Both the position numbers and the translations under genes were made by a program. A stretch of 42,700 bases of DNA from contig JAQWXR010000022.1 in NCBI GenBank assembly GCA_029254375.1, forward strand, positions 1-42,700. The letters run 5' to 3'. Below are positions 10,210-19,813 of this stretch, piece after piece. Source of the DNA: Schleiferiaceae bacterium. Its GTDB lineage: Bacteria; Bacteroidota; Bacteroidia; Flavobacteriales; Schleiferiaceae. Under the pieces are notes generated by a model. That model saw nothing but the letters and a program-made list of their open reading frames with translations. It had not been told where the DNA came from and searched no databases. Numbering within the stretch: position 1 is the stretch's first letter; each line of letters opens with the position of its first letter.

Positions 10210-10698
10210 TTATTTAGCCGAGGGCTCTTCTTCTCGTTCAATTGTTAATGCAAAATCGCGAATGCCGTGCAAGGGATGATCCCTCATGCCGTGCTGGAAT
10301 CTAAAACGGTACGTGCCGGGTTTAGGAAAGCGCAAGCCTGCTTGCTTGTAAGGTAAAACAAGCGTTTTCAATGCTCCAATTCCTGATCCATACCATTTCC
10401 CTTGAGCATCAGATAAACGAACTTCCACAGTGTCTTGGTATTCGCTTTTTGATTCGGAACGAATTTCTCGGAACAAATACAAGTTGCTGTAGGGGTAATC
10501 GGAGCTGTGGCGAATTTGAAATTCAACGCGATAAACAGCAAGGCTGTCCGTCACGTTGACATCTACGACAAGCACGCTGTCGGCGTACCAATCATCATGA
10601 GCAAAAGATTGTACGGATTGGACCAAAGGCGCTTCCTGACAGCTAGTAAAGGCCCAAATCCATAGGAGTGCACTCCACTTATTTATTGTTCGGACCAT
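10210..10698 (-). CDS. gldH: Gliding motility lipoprotein GldH
   Basis: A lipoprotein of 162 residues belonging to the GldH family, needed for gliding and chitin use in Flavobacterium. The chosen ATG at 10698 gives MVRTINKW, a short hydrophobic stretch and a lipobox-like FTSC, so the mature protein would start at that Cys. The body has the GldH pattern: two-strand segments around VYRVEFQIRH and DYPYSNLYLF, then YGSG, LPYKQAGLRFPKPGTYRF and a C-terminal MRDHPLHGIRD. The start overlaps the ricT stop by about 20 bases. Longer in-frame starts upstream would lie deep in ricT and destroy the signal peptide. Its presence does not prove gliding, since related non-gliding species also keep it. Confidence 0.9.
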   Translation of the reverse strand: MVRTINKWSALLWIWAFTSCQEAPLVQSVQSFAHDDWYADSVLVVDVNVTDSLAVYRVEFQIRHSSDYPYSNLYLFREIRSESKSEYQDTVEVRLSDAQGKWYGSGIGALKTLVLPYKQAGLRFPKPGTYRFRFQHGMRDHPLHGIRDFALTIEREEEPSAK

Positions 10699-11896
10699 TT
10701 TTTGAACTCGGGGCGTTTTGAGGTTTGCGCTGGCGGGTTCCTTGGTCTCCTCGGCTCGAGGTCTTGCCTCCGCGCGTGCGGTTTTTCCGATTTCCTCCTC
10801 CTCCTTTTGGTCGATCAAAACGCGTTAAACTGTCTTCTTCGGGCTGTATCATTTCTACCTCAGTGACCACTGGAGCGACGATGTGTTCTTTTTCTTCCAA
10901 AGAGGTAGGCTCTTCGCCTTTTTGGTTCAGGGCCACCATATCGGAGAAGTCCTCCGCACGCATCGCCACCCAACGGCCAGGTTCATCTTTATATGCTAGC
11001 CAAACCATCCCGGTCAAAATGTCCATTTTTTGGACTTCCGCTTTGCCTTTTTTGGTTTTCACCGCGTGGGATTTTGGGAAGGCTTTGAGTGCTTCTGCAT
11101 ATTGGTCTAACTCGTAGTTCAAACAGCACTTTAGTTTTCCGCAGTTGCCTGCCAATTTAGTAGGGTTTAAACTAAGTTGCTGGTAACGGGCCGCAGAGGT
11201 GGAAACGGAACGGTAATCCTTGAGCCACGTGCTGCAGCAGAGTTCTCGACCACAGCTTCCAATGCCCCCAAGTCGTCCAGCTTCTTGACGTGCGCCAACT
11301 TGCCGCATTTCTACCCGCAGCCCAAAGGTGCTCGACATCTCACGAATGAGGGCCCGGAAATCTACGCGGGCGTCGGCCGTATAGTAGAAGGTAGCACGCG
11401 CACCATCGCCTTGACATTCCACATCAGAAATTTTCATTTCCAATTGATTGGCGAGGGCCATTTGACGGGCCCGTAGCATTAAATCGTTTTCGCGATCTCT
11501 CGCTTCTTTCCAACGGTCGAGATCTCTCTGTGAAGATTTGCGGTATACAACTAAAGGACTTTCCTGCAAGGGATCGGCCTGTGCTTTGCGCATTTGGATG
11601 CGAACCAATTCACCGGTGACGGAAATCGTTCCAACATCATGACCGCCATGTGACGTGCTGACAGTTACGGCCTCTCCCGCATGCAGGGAAATGGACTCGG
11701 TCAGTTTAAAAAAGTCTTTTCGGCCATTTTTGAAGCGAACCTCCACCCAAGGAAAGGCTTCTTCGCCCGCAGGCAAGGCCATATTCGACAACCAATCAAA
11801 GACATTGTAACTGTTGCAGCCCCCTGTTCCACAAGAGCCATTGCTTTTACATCCGTTGGGGACACTATTATCGCTCGAACACGTACTGCAGGCCAT
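10679..11896 (-). CDS. ricT: RicT/YaaT-like PSP1 domain protein
   Basis: A PSP1-domain protein, the family that includes B. subtilis RicT (YaaT), a cytoplasmic regulator that binds an iron-sulfur cluster with RicA and RicF and affects RNA maturation. The N-terminus is Cys-rich (ACSTCS, NGCKSNGSCGTGGCN), followed by FDWLSNM, typical of Bacteroidota members. The PSP1 core holds GARQEAGRLGGIGSCGRELC and GNCGKLKCCLNYE, with the conserved Cys residues kept. The C-terminal 60 residues are basic and low-complexity, rich in Arg, Gly and Lys. I prefer the ATG at 11896 (MACSTC); an ATG at 11914 adds six residues and would overlap porZ. First gene of the ricT-gldH-PBP1A-scoAB run. The function in this phylum is not established. 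Confidence 0.88.
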   Translation of the reverse strand: MACSTCSSDNSVPNGCKSNGSCGTGGCNSYNVFDWLSNMALPAGEEAFPWVEVRFKNGRKDFFKLTESISLHAGEAVTVSTSHGGHDVGTISVTGELVRIQMRKAQADPLQESPLVVYRKSSQRDLDRWKEARDRENDLMLRARQMALANQLEMKISDVECQGDGARATFYYTADARVDFRALIREMSSTFGLRVEMRQVGARQEAGRLGGIGSCGRELCCSTWLKDYRSVSTSAARYQQLSLNPTKLAGNCGKLKCCLNYELDQYAEALKAFPKSHAVKTKKGKAEVQKMDILTGMVWLAYKDEPGRWVAMRAEDFSDMVALNQKGEEPTSLEEKEHIVAPVVTEVEMIQPEEDSLTRFDRPKGGGGNRKNRTRGGKTSSRGDQGTRQRKPQNAPSSKNGPNNK

Positions 11897-11900
11897 AGAG

Positions 11901-11919
11901 CGAAGATAATGCATCTTTG
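11901..11919. promoter_or_regulatory. Possible back-to-back -7 elements of the ricT/porZ divergent pair
   Basis: Two imperfect copies of the Bacteroidota -7 consensus TAnnTTTG lie side by side. On the minus strand TATCTTCG (11908-11901) ends four bases before the ricT ATG. On the plus strand CATCTTTG (11912-11919) ends four bases before an in-frame GTG at 11924 of porZ. Each has one mismatch, and no TTG was found at the expected 19-base spacing. Suggestive only. Confidence 0.3.
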
Positions 11920-14218
11920 TCCCGTGAAGCGGAAACTCATTTGGCTGTTTGCCATGCTATCGGGCGCCTCAAGTCTGGCGGCTCAGGGCATTCCTGTGGG
12001 CACCTGGCGGGCCCACTTTCCCCTAAGAGCCAGCCATTCTGTGGCCCTTTTGGAAGATTACGTTTTAGTAGGCAGTTCCTACGGACTGCTGATGTATGAT
12101 CCAATCGATAAAGTCAGCACCTCGGCATCGGTAGTTGAAGGCTTGAGCGATGTAGGGATGACCTGCCTCGAAGGAGACCCAACGGGTCAAAAAGCGCTAC
12201 TAGGCTATTCCGACGGGGGGATCGATGTTTGGACCCCAAACGATGTGCGCCGCATTGGAGATATTCCTCAAAGTGGAGCCTATCCGGGTCAATCGGATAT
12301 CCGCTCGTTAGTTTTTGCTAGTCCGATTCGAGCGTTTGCCGCGACGGGATTTGGCGTAGTTGAAATCAACCTGGTCTATGGGGTTATTCAAGGCAGCTAT
12401 CTCCTCCGTTCAGACGGCGGAACGACCCCAACCTATGATTTGAGCATAGATGGAGATTCGCTCTATGTCGCTTCAGAAACCGGACTGTGGTCGGCATCCC
12501 TTCAGGATCCTCTCTACTTGCCCCAAACCTGGGTGCAATCCGCTTTTTGGAAAGACCAGCCGATAGCTCATGTTGCCGTGTCGGATCAGCACTTTTTGCT
12601 GCATCCGATGGCAAACTCCAAAGCCTGGCTCGGGGAGCAAGGAAACTGGACCGAGGTCCCCTTGGATACGGCGAATAGTCCAGCCATTCGGAGAATTCGA
12701 CGCGGCTCACAAGGGTTCTTACTCGTTCGGAGCTATGGCGTCACAATCATCGCTTTAGACGGGAGCGTCGGAGCAACGGTCAGCTCTGGCTTAGGAAACA
12801 ACGAGGGATTCTCCCCCTATGATGCCCAATTTGACGCCTCTGGAGTGCTTTATACGGCCAATAATGGCCGAGGATTAACGTTTATTGACAACTCAGAATA
12901 CGCACAGCACAGAGCCATACAGGACCCTGTGTCCGCTCAGTCTTTTGCGATCGAAGGAAGCCCCTCGGGCGTCCATATATTGACCGGCGCGGTAGATGCG
13001 ACTTGGACAGCGACCTATACGAATGAGGGTATCATGCATTTTGATGGCGTTCGCTGGACGGCTAAGCAAGAAGCAGCGCTTGGCGGCGCCAAAGATATTT
13101 TGGACATCCAATACGACCCTAGCGATGCGAACCATTGGTTTGCGGCGAGCTGGGGAAAAGGGGTCTTGGAGTTTCGCAATAACGAACTCATTGAAACGTG
13201 GAATCACACAAATTCTAGCCTAAAAACGGCCGCAGGCTCTGGCTCGAATGACGTTCGGACAGGGGGACTCTGCTGGGGCCAGGACGGAGCCCTGTGGGTT
13301 AGTAACGCCCTGTCTACCCTTCCCTTGCATCGCTACGATCCTCAGACCGAACAATGGACTGGATTTTCGGCTGGGAGCTTCAACGGGGAATCCGTCAAAA
13401 ACGTATTGCAAGATGAAGACGGGATATTCTGGATTCAGTCGCGAACGGAAGGATGGATGGCCATTGAAATTCAAGGAAGCACCGCGGCTACACGCCGTCT
13501 TACTCGAGGTCCGGGTAGCGGAAATTTACCCACGTCGACGGTACCGGCGGCGCTGTTTGACCAAGATGGGGAGTTATGGCTGGGCACAAGCGACGGATTG
13601 ATGGTCTGCTTTTCCCCCTACAACGCATTCAATGGGAAAAGTATTGACGCACAGTATCTCCTCGTGGCTGAAAATGGAATCAACCAGCGGGTGCTGAACG
13701 GGCAGAACATTCTATCCATGGCCCTAGATGGAGCCAATCGGAAGTGGATCGGCACGGCGGATGCCGGGGTATTCTTACTTTCTCCGGATGGCTTGGAGAC
13801 GATTCATCACTTTACCGCCGAAAATAGCCCCTTGTTAAGTAATCGTGTGCAATCGCTGTACGTCGACCCATTATCAGGGGAGGTCTTTATGGGTAGCAAT
13901 CGCGGCTTGCTGTCGTTTCGCGCGACGGCAACCCAAACGGCTTCCAACTTATCTGGGGTGGAGGTTTTTCCAAATCCTGTCAAGCCCGACTATTCTGGTC
14001 CGATTTCTGTCCGCGGCCTCGCGCCAGAAAGCTATGTGAAAGTCACAGACCTTAACGGCCGGCTGCTCTTTGAAGGCAACGCCACCGGAGGGCAGTTCAC
14101 CTGGAATGGCTATAATTTGGATGGGACCCTAGCGCCATCAGGCATTTATCTCTTCTGGATTACCGACCCATTGGGGACGCAAACGGCCGTGGTTCAAGGC
14201 GTCATCATCCGTCCATGA
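11909..14218 (+). CDS. porZ: Type IX secretion system component PorZ (beta-propeller, CTD protein)
   Basis: PorZ is a surface protein of the type IX secretion attachment complex that presents anionic LPS to the sortase PorU. The 769-residue product begins with a signal peptide (KRKLIWLFAML, cleavage near LAAQG), then the diagnostic GTWRAHFPLR segment. Repeated two-component-regulator-type propeller blades follow to about residue 675 (GLWSASL, WLGTSDGLM, KWIGTADAGVFLL, FMGSNRGLLSF). The last 85 residues are a type A sorting domain (VEVFPNPV, YVKVTDLNGRLL, LAPSGIYLFWI). The start could also be GTG at 11924, which still leaves a full signal peptide. recO follows with an ATGA overlap. No other T9SS core genes are in the window. 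Confidence 0.88.
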   Translation: MHLCPVKRKLIWLFAMLSGASSLAAQGIPVGTWRAHFPLRASHSVALLEDYVLVGSSYGLLMYDPIDKVSTSASVVEGLSDVGMTCLEGDPTGQKALLGYSDGGIDVWTPNDVRRIGDIPQSGAYPGQSDIRSLVFASPIRAFAATGFGVVEINLVYGVIQGSYLLRSDGGTTPTYDLSIDGDSLYVASETGLWSASLQDPLYLPQTWVQSAFWKDQPIAHVAVSDQHFLLHPMANSKAWLGEQGNWTEVPLDTANSPAIRRIRRGSQGFLLVRSYGVTIIALDGSVGATVSSGLGNNEGFSPYDAQFDASGVLYTANNGRGLTFIDNSEYAQHRAIQDPVSAQSFAIEGSPSGVHILTGAVDATWTATYTNEGIMHFDGVRWTAKQEAALGGAKDILDIQYDPSDANHWFAASWGKGVLEFRNNELIETWNHTNSSLKTAAGSGSNDVRTGGLCWGQDGALWVSNALSTLPLHRYDPQTEQWTGFSAGSFNGESVKNVLQDEDGIFWIQSRTEGWMAIEIQGSTAATRRLTRGPGSGNLPTSTVPAALFDQDGELWLGTSDGLMVCFSPYNAFNGKSIDAQYLLVAENGINQRVLNGQNILSMALDGANRKWIGTADAGVFLLSPDGLETIHHFTAENSPLLSNRVQSLYVDPLSGEVFMGSNRGLLSFRATATQTASNLSGVEVFPNPVKPDYSGPISVRGLAPESYVKVTDLNGRLLFEGNATGGQFTWNGYNLDGTLAPSGIYLFWITDPLGTQTAVVQGVIIRP

Positions 14219-14928
14219 GCCTACAGGCCGTGGACGCACTCATGTTGGGAAAAATCGCCTACGGCGATAAGGCGCATATCCTTAAACTTTGGACCCGGCC
14301 CTATGGCATTCAATCGTACATGGTTCATAGCATTCGTAGCGCTCGCTCTGGACTTCGGCCAGCCCTTCTGCTCCCGATGACCAGCTTGGAGGCCATGGTT
14401 AGCCACCGCGACAAGGGACAGTTAGAGAAAATTTCAGAAGTCCGGGCTTCGCCTGTGTGGAGCCGCATTCAATCAGATCCGGTTGGCCAAACCCTCTGCC
14501 TATTCGCCGCAGAACTGCTGCTTAAAACGCTTAAAACAGGGGACAGTACCCAGGATTTCTATGACGACGTCGTGGACATGCTTCAGCGCTGGGATCAAGC
14601 GGAGGCCTCATGGGCGATGGCAGCCGTCGAATTGCTGGCCCTTGTGGCGCACCACCTAGGCTTTGCCTTGGATCCAGAAAACTATTTAGATGGCTGGGCA
14701 TTTGATCTGCGCGAAGGACAATGCGCCCCACTGCCCATTTTACATCCCGAAATCCTATCCCCCGAGGCAACAGGGGCTATTATGGAGTGGTTTGCCAATT
14801 CAGAAAAAATTCCCGCAAAAGCCGTTAGACAAGAATTGATGGACGGCTTGCTTCAGGGTTTGCGATGGCACCACGCCGGGATGGGAGAGATTCACAGTCT
14901 CGAAATCCTCCGAGGACTGCATCGCTAA
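14215..14928 (+). CDS. recO: DNA repair protein RecO
   Basis: RecO works with RecF and RecR to load RecA on SSB-coated DNA. The 237-residue protein has the N-terminal OB-fold (LMLGKIAYGDKAHILKLWT, with the family pattern of early strands) and a mostly helical C-terminal region. The usual zinc-finger Cys residues of some RecO proteins are not evident here, as in other Bacteroidota members. It overlaps the porZ stop by ATGA, so the two are probably translated from the same message. It is convergent with the DUF4837 gene, with only nine bases between the stops and no room for a separate terminator. Confidence 0.9.
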   Translation: MSLQAVDALMLGKIAYGDKAHILKLWTRPYGIQSYMVHSIRSARSGLRPALLLPMTSLEAMVSHRDKGQLEKISEVRASPVWSRIQSDPVGQTLCLFAAELLLKTLKTGDSTQDFYDDVVDMLQRWDQAEASWAMAAVELLALVAHHLGFALDPENYLDGWAFDLREGQCAPLPILHPEILSPEATGAIMEWFANSEKIPAKAVRQELMDGLLQGLRWHHAGMGEIHSLEILRGLHR

Positions 14929-14937
14929 GCGCGAGCT

Positions 14938-15939
14938 TTAGTGCAAACGAAGCGAGCGGAGCGAACCCTCAAGCTCCATCATCACTTTCCTTTTTTTCAT
15001 ACTCGGGGCATAGACCAAGTAGGACAAATTGATAATCCGTTCGTGCGGCTCATCGATGTAGGAATAGGTGACAAAGGGGCCTCCGCCAAAGCCGCCTTCG
15101 GTGCGAAACTGTCCGCGAGAGAGGTATACAAAGTTGCCCCCAATCTCTTCATATGATTGCAGCACAGGAATGCGCGGCTCGACGGCAAGATGGCTACCAT
15201 CTTGGCTCCCCTCAAAATATCGAACAAGGAGGTCGTTCTGCGAGGCTAAGATGGCTTGACTCGGATCATTTTCTCCATCCCAGGACTGCTCCCAGACTAG
15301 CAAATATTGGATGCTTTTTCTAGTGTCTTCTCGAAGGATCGCCAACCCAGGCTTTGACAGAGTCGTTTTGAAGCCCTTTGAAAACACGAATTGTCGGATA
15401 CCTAAATCAGCCATGGAGGGTGGAATGGTGGCGCTTTGGGTGGATTTAATTCGCTGGGCCAACACGTCGGCATCATGCGCATCAAAACGAGCGATGATTT
15501 CGGGAAGGCTAGCCTGAACTCGGCGCTTGAGCGCCTGGCTGTTGGGGGCAATAATGGCTATGACACGTTGTGGCTCGGCCCAAAGATTTTCCAAAACCAG
15601 CGTAGCGCTGGAATCGGGAATGATCGCCAGGGTCAGGATGCTCTTGGAGCGTTTGGTAAGACGAGATACGGCGTCTTGGTCTATCCGGGATAGATCGAAA
15701 TGGGCCTCAGCCATCGGCAGGCCATCCATCGGCTTCGCCAAGTGGTCCAAAAGCAAAATTCCCAAGCCGTCGTCCCAAAGGTCGCGGTCGCAAAAAATGG
15801 TCAATTCGTTGTGCGTTCCGTTGCTACTAGGGAGGTTGTTTCTTCGCGCAGTGGCGAGGGCTTCTGCCGTTTGTGGTTCATCCTGGCAGGAGGCAAATCC
15901 GAGGGCGATCAGAGCAACCAGAATTAGACCGAACCTCAT
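14938..15939 (-). CDS. DUF4837 family lipoprotein
   Basis: A 333-residue protein with a lipoprotein signal: MRFGLILVALIALGFASC, with a lipobox Cys followed by Gln, pointing to outer-membrane or periplasmic anchoring. The body fits the Bacteroidota DUF4837 family: an early NELTIFCDRDLWDD strand-helix, a middle region with ILREDTRKSIQYLLVWEQ, and a conserved C-terminal GGFGGGPFVTYSYID segment followed by a basic MKKRKVMMELE helix. No biochemical role is known. I chose the ATG at 15939 because it overlaps the transglycosylase stop (ATGA) and gives a clean signal; an upstream ATG at 15996 would add 19 residues without one. It is the last gene of the tatA-gatA-MltD run. Confidence 0.85.
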   Translation of the reverse strand: MRFGLILVALIALGFASCQDEPQTAEALATARRNNLPSSNGTHNELTIFCDRDLWDDGLGILLLDHLAKPMDGLPMAEAHFDLSRIDQDAVSRLTKRSKSILTLAIIPDSSATLVLENLWAEPQRVIAIIAPNSQALKRRVQASLPEIIARFDAHDADVLAQRIKSTQSATIPPSMADLGIRQFVFSKGFKTTLSKPGLAILREDTRKSIQYLLVWEQSWDGENDPSQAILASQNDLLVRYFEGSQDGSHLAVEPRIPVLQSYEEIGGNFVYLSRGQFRTEGGFGGGPFVTYSYIDEPHERIINLSYLVYAPSMKKRKVMMELEGSLRSLRLH

Positions 15940-17177
15940 CCTCGCACTTTGAGTTTTTGACCAATTCGAATAGTTGTGCCTCGGAGGCCATTCCAACGTT
16001 GCAAATCGGAAACGCGCACCCCATACTTTTTGGCGATTGCCCCTAAGGTGTCACCGGAGCGAACAGTGTGAATGCGAGAACCAGATCCCGAGGCCACTTG
16101 TGTTGGCGGAGGAAGAGGGACTTTCTTGAGGCGGTCTGCGGTGATGGCGTATAGGGTATCCGAAAAGGCGATGTAGGCCGGAATGGCGTTTTTGGGAATG
16201 ATAAAGCTGTACGTTTTACCCTCTTTTGGCCCAGGGACATGCTGCAACTTGTATTGAGGATTGAGCACCGTAATCAATGTGCTATCAATGGAGAGCACGC
16301 GAGCGACATCATACAAACCCACGGCAGCGGTCGCATGAATGGTATCCACATCAAAAAATGTAGTCGGGGGCATATCCGCTTTGACACCGTGGAGGCCTGC
16401 ATAGTTCATCGCATAGACCGCAGAAATAAAGGCAGGAACGTAATTCCGCGTTTCCCTGGGCAAATAGGGACGGATCTCCCAGTAGGTGGTTTTTCCGCCA
16501 GAATAGCGGATGGCTTTGGATACGTTTCCTGGCCCAGCATTGTAGGCAGCCAGGGCAAGCTCCCAACTCCCAAACAGTTCGTACATCTTTTTCAGATAGC
16601 GACAGGCCGCGTCAGTTGACTTAAAGGGGTCCATTCGCTCATCAACATATGAGCTGATTTCTAAGCCCTGCATTTTCCCTGTGGCATACATGAATTGCCA
16701 CAAGCCTTTCGCGCCCACCGGGCTTGTTGCAGAGGGATTCATGGCACTCTCAATAATGGGCAAATACTTGAGCTCCATCGGCATGTTATAGCGATCTAAT
16801 GCCGCTTCGAAGATGGGGAAGTAGTACGTCGAACGCCCAATGACTCGACTGAGGAACTCTTTGCGGCGACCTAAATAAAATTGAATCGAATTCTTCACGT
16901 CCGGTGTGAAGCGAAGGTCCATGGGTGAGCGTTGATCAAGAGTGGCAAGGCGCTGGGCCACCACAGCATCACTCACCCCCAAAATATCTGCGGCTGCGCT
17001 GTCGCTTCCTTTAATGGCGTGATGAACAAAGGTTTGCTCCGCGCGACTATTTAACCACTGGGCGTAGAGGGAATCTACTTTGTTGGCTAATGGAAATTTG
17101 GGAACCAAACTATCCCCCCCATGTCCAAAAACAGACAGAGATAGCGTCAAAGCCAAAAAGAGGAAGCAACGAGACAT
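15936..17177 (-). CDS. MltD-like lytic transglycosylase with one LysM domain
   Basis: A peptidoglycan-cleaving enzyme of 413 residues. An N-terminal hydrophobic segment (FLFLALTLSLSVFG) is the signal peptide. The SLT domain starts near residue 120 with catalytic Glu143 (YLPIIESAMNP) and the family motifs SPVGAKGLWQFM, ERMDPFKSTDAACRYL and LALAAYNAGPGNVSKAI. A linker leads to one C-terminal LysM domain (HTVRSGDTLGAIAKKYGV and LQRWNGL), which binds glycan. MltD of E. coli has more LysM repeats. The start overlaps the gatA stop as TAATG; the stop overlaps the DUF4837 start. It could remodel wall near the secretion machinery, but that is inference. Confidence 0.93.
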   Translation of the reverse strand: MSRCFLFLALTLSLSVFGHGGDSLVPKFPLANKVDSLYAQWLNSRAEQTFVHHAIKGSDSAAADILGVSDAVVAQRLATLDQRSPMDLRFTPDVKNSIQFYLGRRKEFLSRVIGRSTYYFPIFEAALDRYNMPMELKYLPIIESAMNPSATSPVGAKGLWQFMYATGKMQGLEISSYVDERMDPFKSTDAACRYLKKMYELFGSWELALAAYNAGPGNVSKAIRYSGGKTTYWEIRPYLPRETRNYVPAFISAVYAMNYAGLHGVKADMPPTTFFDVDTIHATAAVGLYDVARVLSIDSTLITVLNPQYKLQHVPGPKEGKTYSFIIPKNAIPAYIAFSDTLYAITADRLKKVPLPPPTQVASGSGSRIHTVRSGDTLGAIAKKYGVRVSDLQRWNGLRGTTIRIGQKLKVRG

Positions 17178-18592
17178 TAAAGGCGGTCTAAAATTTGAGC
17201 AGCCTGAAACAATTTGGATTCATCAAACGGTCCGGCCATGAGTTGCATACCAAAAGGCAGGCCATTTGAGTGTGGCCCAGCCGGTATACTTACCGCCGGG
17301 ATTCCAGCAATGGGGGCTTGAACCGTAAAAATATCCTCTAAATACAAAACCGTGGGGTCCGTATACTCTTGACCCAAGGGGAAGGCGGTGTGTGGAGTGG
17401 TTGGGCCAATCAGAGCGTCCACGCTCTTTAAGGCATCCAAGGTAGCATCGCGCACTACGCGTCTCGCTTTCTGGGCTTGTCCGTAAAAAGCATCAAAGTA
17501 GCCGGCACTCAAAACAAAGGTTCCGAGTAAAATGCGCCGCTGTACTTCTTCTCCAAAACCCTCGGAGCGGGACTTTTTGTACAAAGACTCCAAGTCACTT
17601 GCGTGCTCACTGCGGTGGCCCACATGGACCCCGTCGTAACGCGCTAGATTTGAACTAGCTTCGGCCGTCGTCAAAATGTAATAAATGGGAACCAAGGCGT
17701 CCAGATAGGGAAAGTCCAAGGCTTCCACACGATGGCCAGCGGCCTCTAATTTTTGCACTTGGGTAAAGAAGTAATCGCGAATTTCTGGATCTAGGGCGGG
17801 ATTGTCCAACACCTCTTTGTAGTAGGCGAAAGAGAAGGGTCGTTCGGGTGTTTCGAGGGCCATAGATGGAACAGGTCGCTCCGAACAGGTTGTGTCGTAC
17901 TCGTCTGAGCCAGAAATCACTTCGGTGATTTTGGCGAGATCATCCAAGCATTTCGCAAAGGGCCCAACCTGATCAAACGAGGAGGCGTATGCAATGACGC
18001 CATGACGAGATACTCGGCCATAGGTAGGCTTGATGCCATAGGTGCCTGTAAAAGCAGCGGGCTGACGGATCGACCCCCCCGTGTCAGATCCAAGGGCCGC
18101 ATGGCAAATGCCTGCCGCTACGGCGGACGCCGAGCCCCCCGAGGAGCCGCCCGGGGTCAAGGAAGGGTCCAAAGGATTCTTGACGGCACCATAGGCGGAC
18201 GTCTCGTTGGATGAGCCCATGGCAAATTCATCACAGCCGGTACGCCCAAAAATAATCGCATCGGCGTCGATTAATTTCTGAACCACCGTCGCGGTAAACT
18301 GAGATTCAAAGTCACGAAGCATGGTAGAGCTCGCACTGACCCCATGGCCTTTAAAGCACAAATTATCCTTGAGCGCCATGATGACCCCAGCGAGGGGGCC
18401 AGCCGTTTGACTTTGTATTTTTTGATCCACGGCCAGCGCTTGAGCCCGCGCTGTTTCCGGAAAAAGTTCAATAAAAATGTTGAGGTCCGATTTTTCTTCG
18501 GCCCGCTGCAATGCGGCCTCTACCAAGCCGGCACAGGTGGTCTCCCCGGCATAAAGAGCCGAGTGCAGGGATTTAATGGAAGGGTAGGTCAC
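17177..18592 (-). CDS. gatA: Asp-tRNA(Asn)/Glu-tRNA(Gln) amidotransferase subunit GatA
   Basis: The glutaminase/amidase subunit of the GatCAB complex that turns misacylated Glu-tRNA(Gln) or Asp-tRNA(Asn) into the correct amide form. At 471 residues it is of family length. The amidase signature is intact: Lys75 (ALKDNLC), Ser150 ([10 protein letters not shown]) and Ser174 ([13 protein letters not shown]) form the Ser-cisSer-Lys triad. The start codon is GTG at 18592 and overlaps the tatA stop as GTGA; no in-frame ATG lies between it and tatA. gatB and gatC are not in the window, as is usual in this phylum, where the subunits are scattered. Confidence 0.95.
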   Translation of the reverse strand: MTYPSIKSLHSALYAGETTCAGLVEAALQRAEEKSDLNIFIELFPETARAQALAVDQKIQSQTAGPLAGVIMALKDNLCFKGHGVSASSTMLRDFESQFTATVVQKLIDADAIIFGRTGCDEFAMGSSNETSAYGAVKNPLDPSLTPGGSSGGSASAVAAGICHAALGSDTGGSIRQPAAFTGTYGIKPTYGRVSRHGVIAYASSFDQVGPFAKCLDDLAKITEVISGSDEYDTTCSERPVPSMALETPERPFSFAYYKEVLDNPALDPEIRDYFFTQVQKLEAAGHRVEALDFPYLDALVPIYYILTTAEASSNLARYDGVHVGHRSEHASDLESLYKKSRSEGFGEEVQRRILLGTFVLSAGYFDAFYGQAQKARRVVRDATLDALKSVDALIGPTTPHTAFPLGQEYTDPTVLYLEDIFTVQAPIAGIPAVSIPAGPHSNGLPFGMQLMAGPFDESKLFQAAQILDRL

Positions 18593-18774
18593 TCTTTGTC
18601 CTTGGACGTATCGTCTTCGTCTTCCTTCAGGGCCTTCTTAAACTCCTTGACGCCTCCGCCTAAGCCCTTCATGAGCTCAGGAATTTTGCGGCCTCCAAAA
18701 AGCAAGAGAACCAATGCCACGATCAAAACGATCTGCCAAGGGCCAACCATGCCCAAAAAAATGCTTAATACCAT
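18589..18774 (-). CDS. tatA: Sec-independent translocase subunit TatA/TatE
   Basis: A 61-residue inner-membrane protein of the twin-arginine export pathway. It has a single hydrophobic helix ([16 protein letters not shown]), the hinge [13 protein letters not shown], an amphipathic helix (VKEFKKALK) and an acidic tail ([12 protein letters not shown]). The start chosen ([14 protein letters not shown]) is the typical Bacteroidota N-terminus; longer in-frame starts run into gpsA. TatC is elsewhere. It is followed by gatA with a GTGA overlap and preceded by a 43-bp gap from gpsA that holds a promoter-like TACTTTTA. Confidence 0.93.
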   Translation of the reverse strand: MVLSIFLGMVGPWQIVLIVALVLLLFGGRKIPELMKGLGGGVKEFKKALKEDEDDTSKDKE

Positions 18775-18794
18775 GTTCTTGCGATTAGTGGGAG

Positions 18795-18802
18795 TAAAAG
18801 TA
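18795..18802 (-). promoter_or_regulatory. -7-like element upstream of tatA
   Basis: The minus strand reads TACTTTTA, one base off TAnnTTTG, ending 20 bases before the tatA ATG in the gpsA-tatA gap. No TTG was found at the -33 position. It could start a tatA-gatA-MltD-DUF4837 transcript. Confidence 0.4.
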
Positions 18803-18817
18803 CAAAGCCCCGACTCG

Positions 18818-19813
18818 CTATTTGAGTTTTTCGGATAACTCGCGCACCACTTTCTTAGCAGGCTTGCCTTCATATAAGATTTTATAGACCGCAGAGGCAA
18901 TAGGCATGCGGACTTCCCTCGATTTCTTGACGTCACGAATCAACTTGGCAGCATAGTAGCCCTCGGCGACCATGCTCATTTCCAACATTGCGCTGCGCAC
19001 AGTGTACCCCTTTCCAATCAAATTGCCGAGTGTTCGGTTTCGTGAGAACGGAGAATACATCGTCACGAAGAGGTCTCCTGAATACGCGGTTTTTGAGATA
19101 TCGCGCTTCATTGGCTGAACGGCTTTGATAAAACGCTTCATTTCAACTAAAGCGTTGCTCACCAAGACGGCCTGAAAATTATCTCCATAGCCCAGACCAT
19201 GGCACACACCGGCGGCGATAGCGTAAATGTTTTTTAGCACCGACGCATACTCTGTTCCATAGATGTCATCCGTGCAATTCGTTTGGATAGCTGGGCCACT
19301 TACTTTTTTGGCCATGACACGCGCCAACTCGTCGTTCTGCGAAGCAATGGTTAAATAGGAAAGGCGCTCTAGGGCCACCTCCTCGGCATGGCATGGGCCC
19401 AAAAGGGCTCCAAACTGCTCATAGTTCAGGCCAAATTGGTCATGCAAAAACTCCCCTACAATTTGATGGGTCTGCGGGACAATGCCTTTGACGGCAGAGA
19501 ATACATTTTTACTTGGGATCAGGTCACGGATGGGCTCAATTGCTTCGGCCAAAAAGGCCGATGGGATAGCAATGACTAAGATGTCGGCTTCTTGAGCCAC
19601 TGCGCGGATATCGCTATCCATGTCTAGCTTTTCCACATCCAATTCTACCTCGGAGAGGTACTTGGGATTGTGGTGGTGGATTTGAACATGAAGGATGGCT
19701 TCATCACTTCGAACCCACCAACCGACGCGATCGTTATTTTGACATAGAATCTTGACTAAGGCCGTAGCCCAAGAGCCGGATCCCAATACCGCAATGGAAG
19801 GATTTTTACCCAT
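18818..19813 (-). CDS. gpsA: Glycerol-3-phosphate dehydrogenase [NAD(P)+]
   Basis: A cytosolic enzyme that reduces dihydroxyacetone phosphate to sn-glycerol 3-phosphate, the backbone of phospholipids. The 331-residue protein has the Rossmann signature [16 protein letters not shown] at its N-terminus, then [15 protein letters not shown] and [23 protein letters not shown] (a catalytic Lys region), and the C-terminal [13 protein letters not shown] segment. All are typical of GpsA. Its ATG overlaps the stop of the M28 peptidase gene as TAATG. Confidence 0.95.
   Translation of the reverse strand: MGKNPSIAVLGSGSWATALVKILCQNNDRVGWWVRSDEAILHVQIHHHNPKYLSEVELDVEKLDMDSDIRAVAQEADILVIAIPSAFLAEAIEPIRDLIPSKNVFSAVKGIVPQTHQIVGEFLHDQFGLNYEQFGALLGPCHAEEVALERLSYLTIASQNDELARVMAKKVSGPAIQTNCTDDIYGTEYASVLKNIYAIAAGVCHGLGYGDNFQAVLVSNALVEMKRFIKAVQPMKRDISKTAYSGDLFVTMYSPFSRNRTLGNLIGKGYTVRSAMLEMSMVAEGYYAAKLIRDVKKSREVRMPIASAVYKILYEGKPAKKVVRELSEKLK

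Noticed and set aside
11681-11908. A 76-residue N-terminal extension of PorZ antisense to ricT
   Set aside because: It would bury the signal peptide and run across the conserved Cys-rich start of ricT.
18775-18936. A 54-residue N-terminal extension of TatA
   Set aside because: It covers the end of gpsA and the promoter-like site, and TatA proteins begin directly before the membrane helix.
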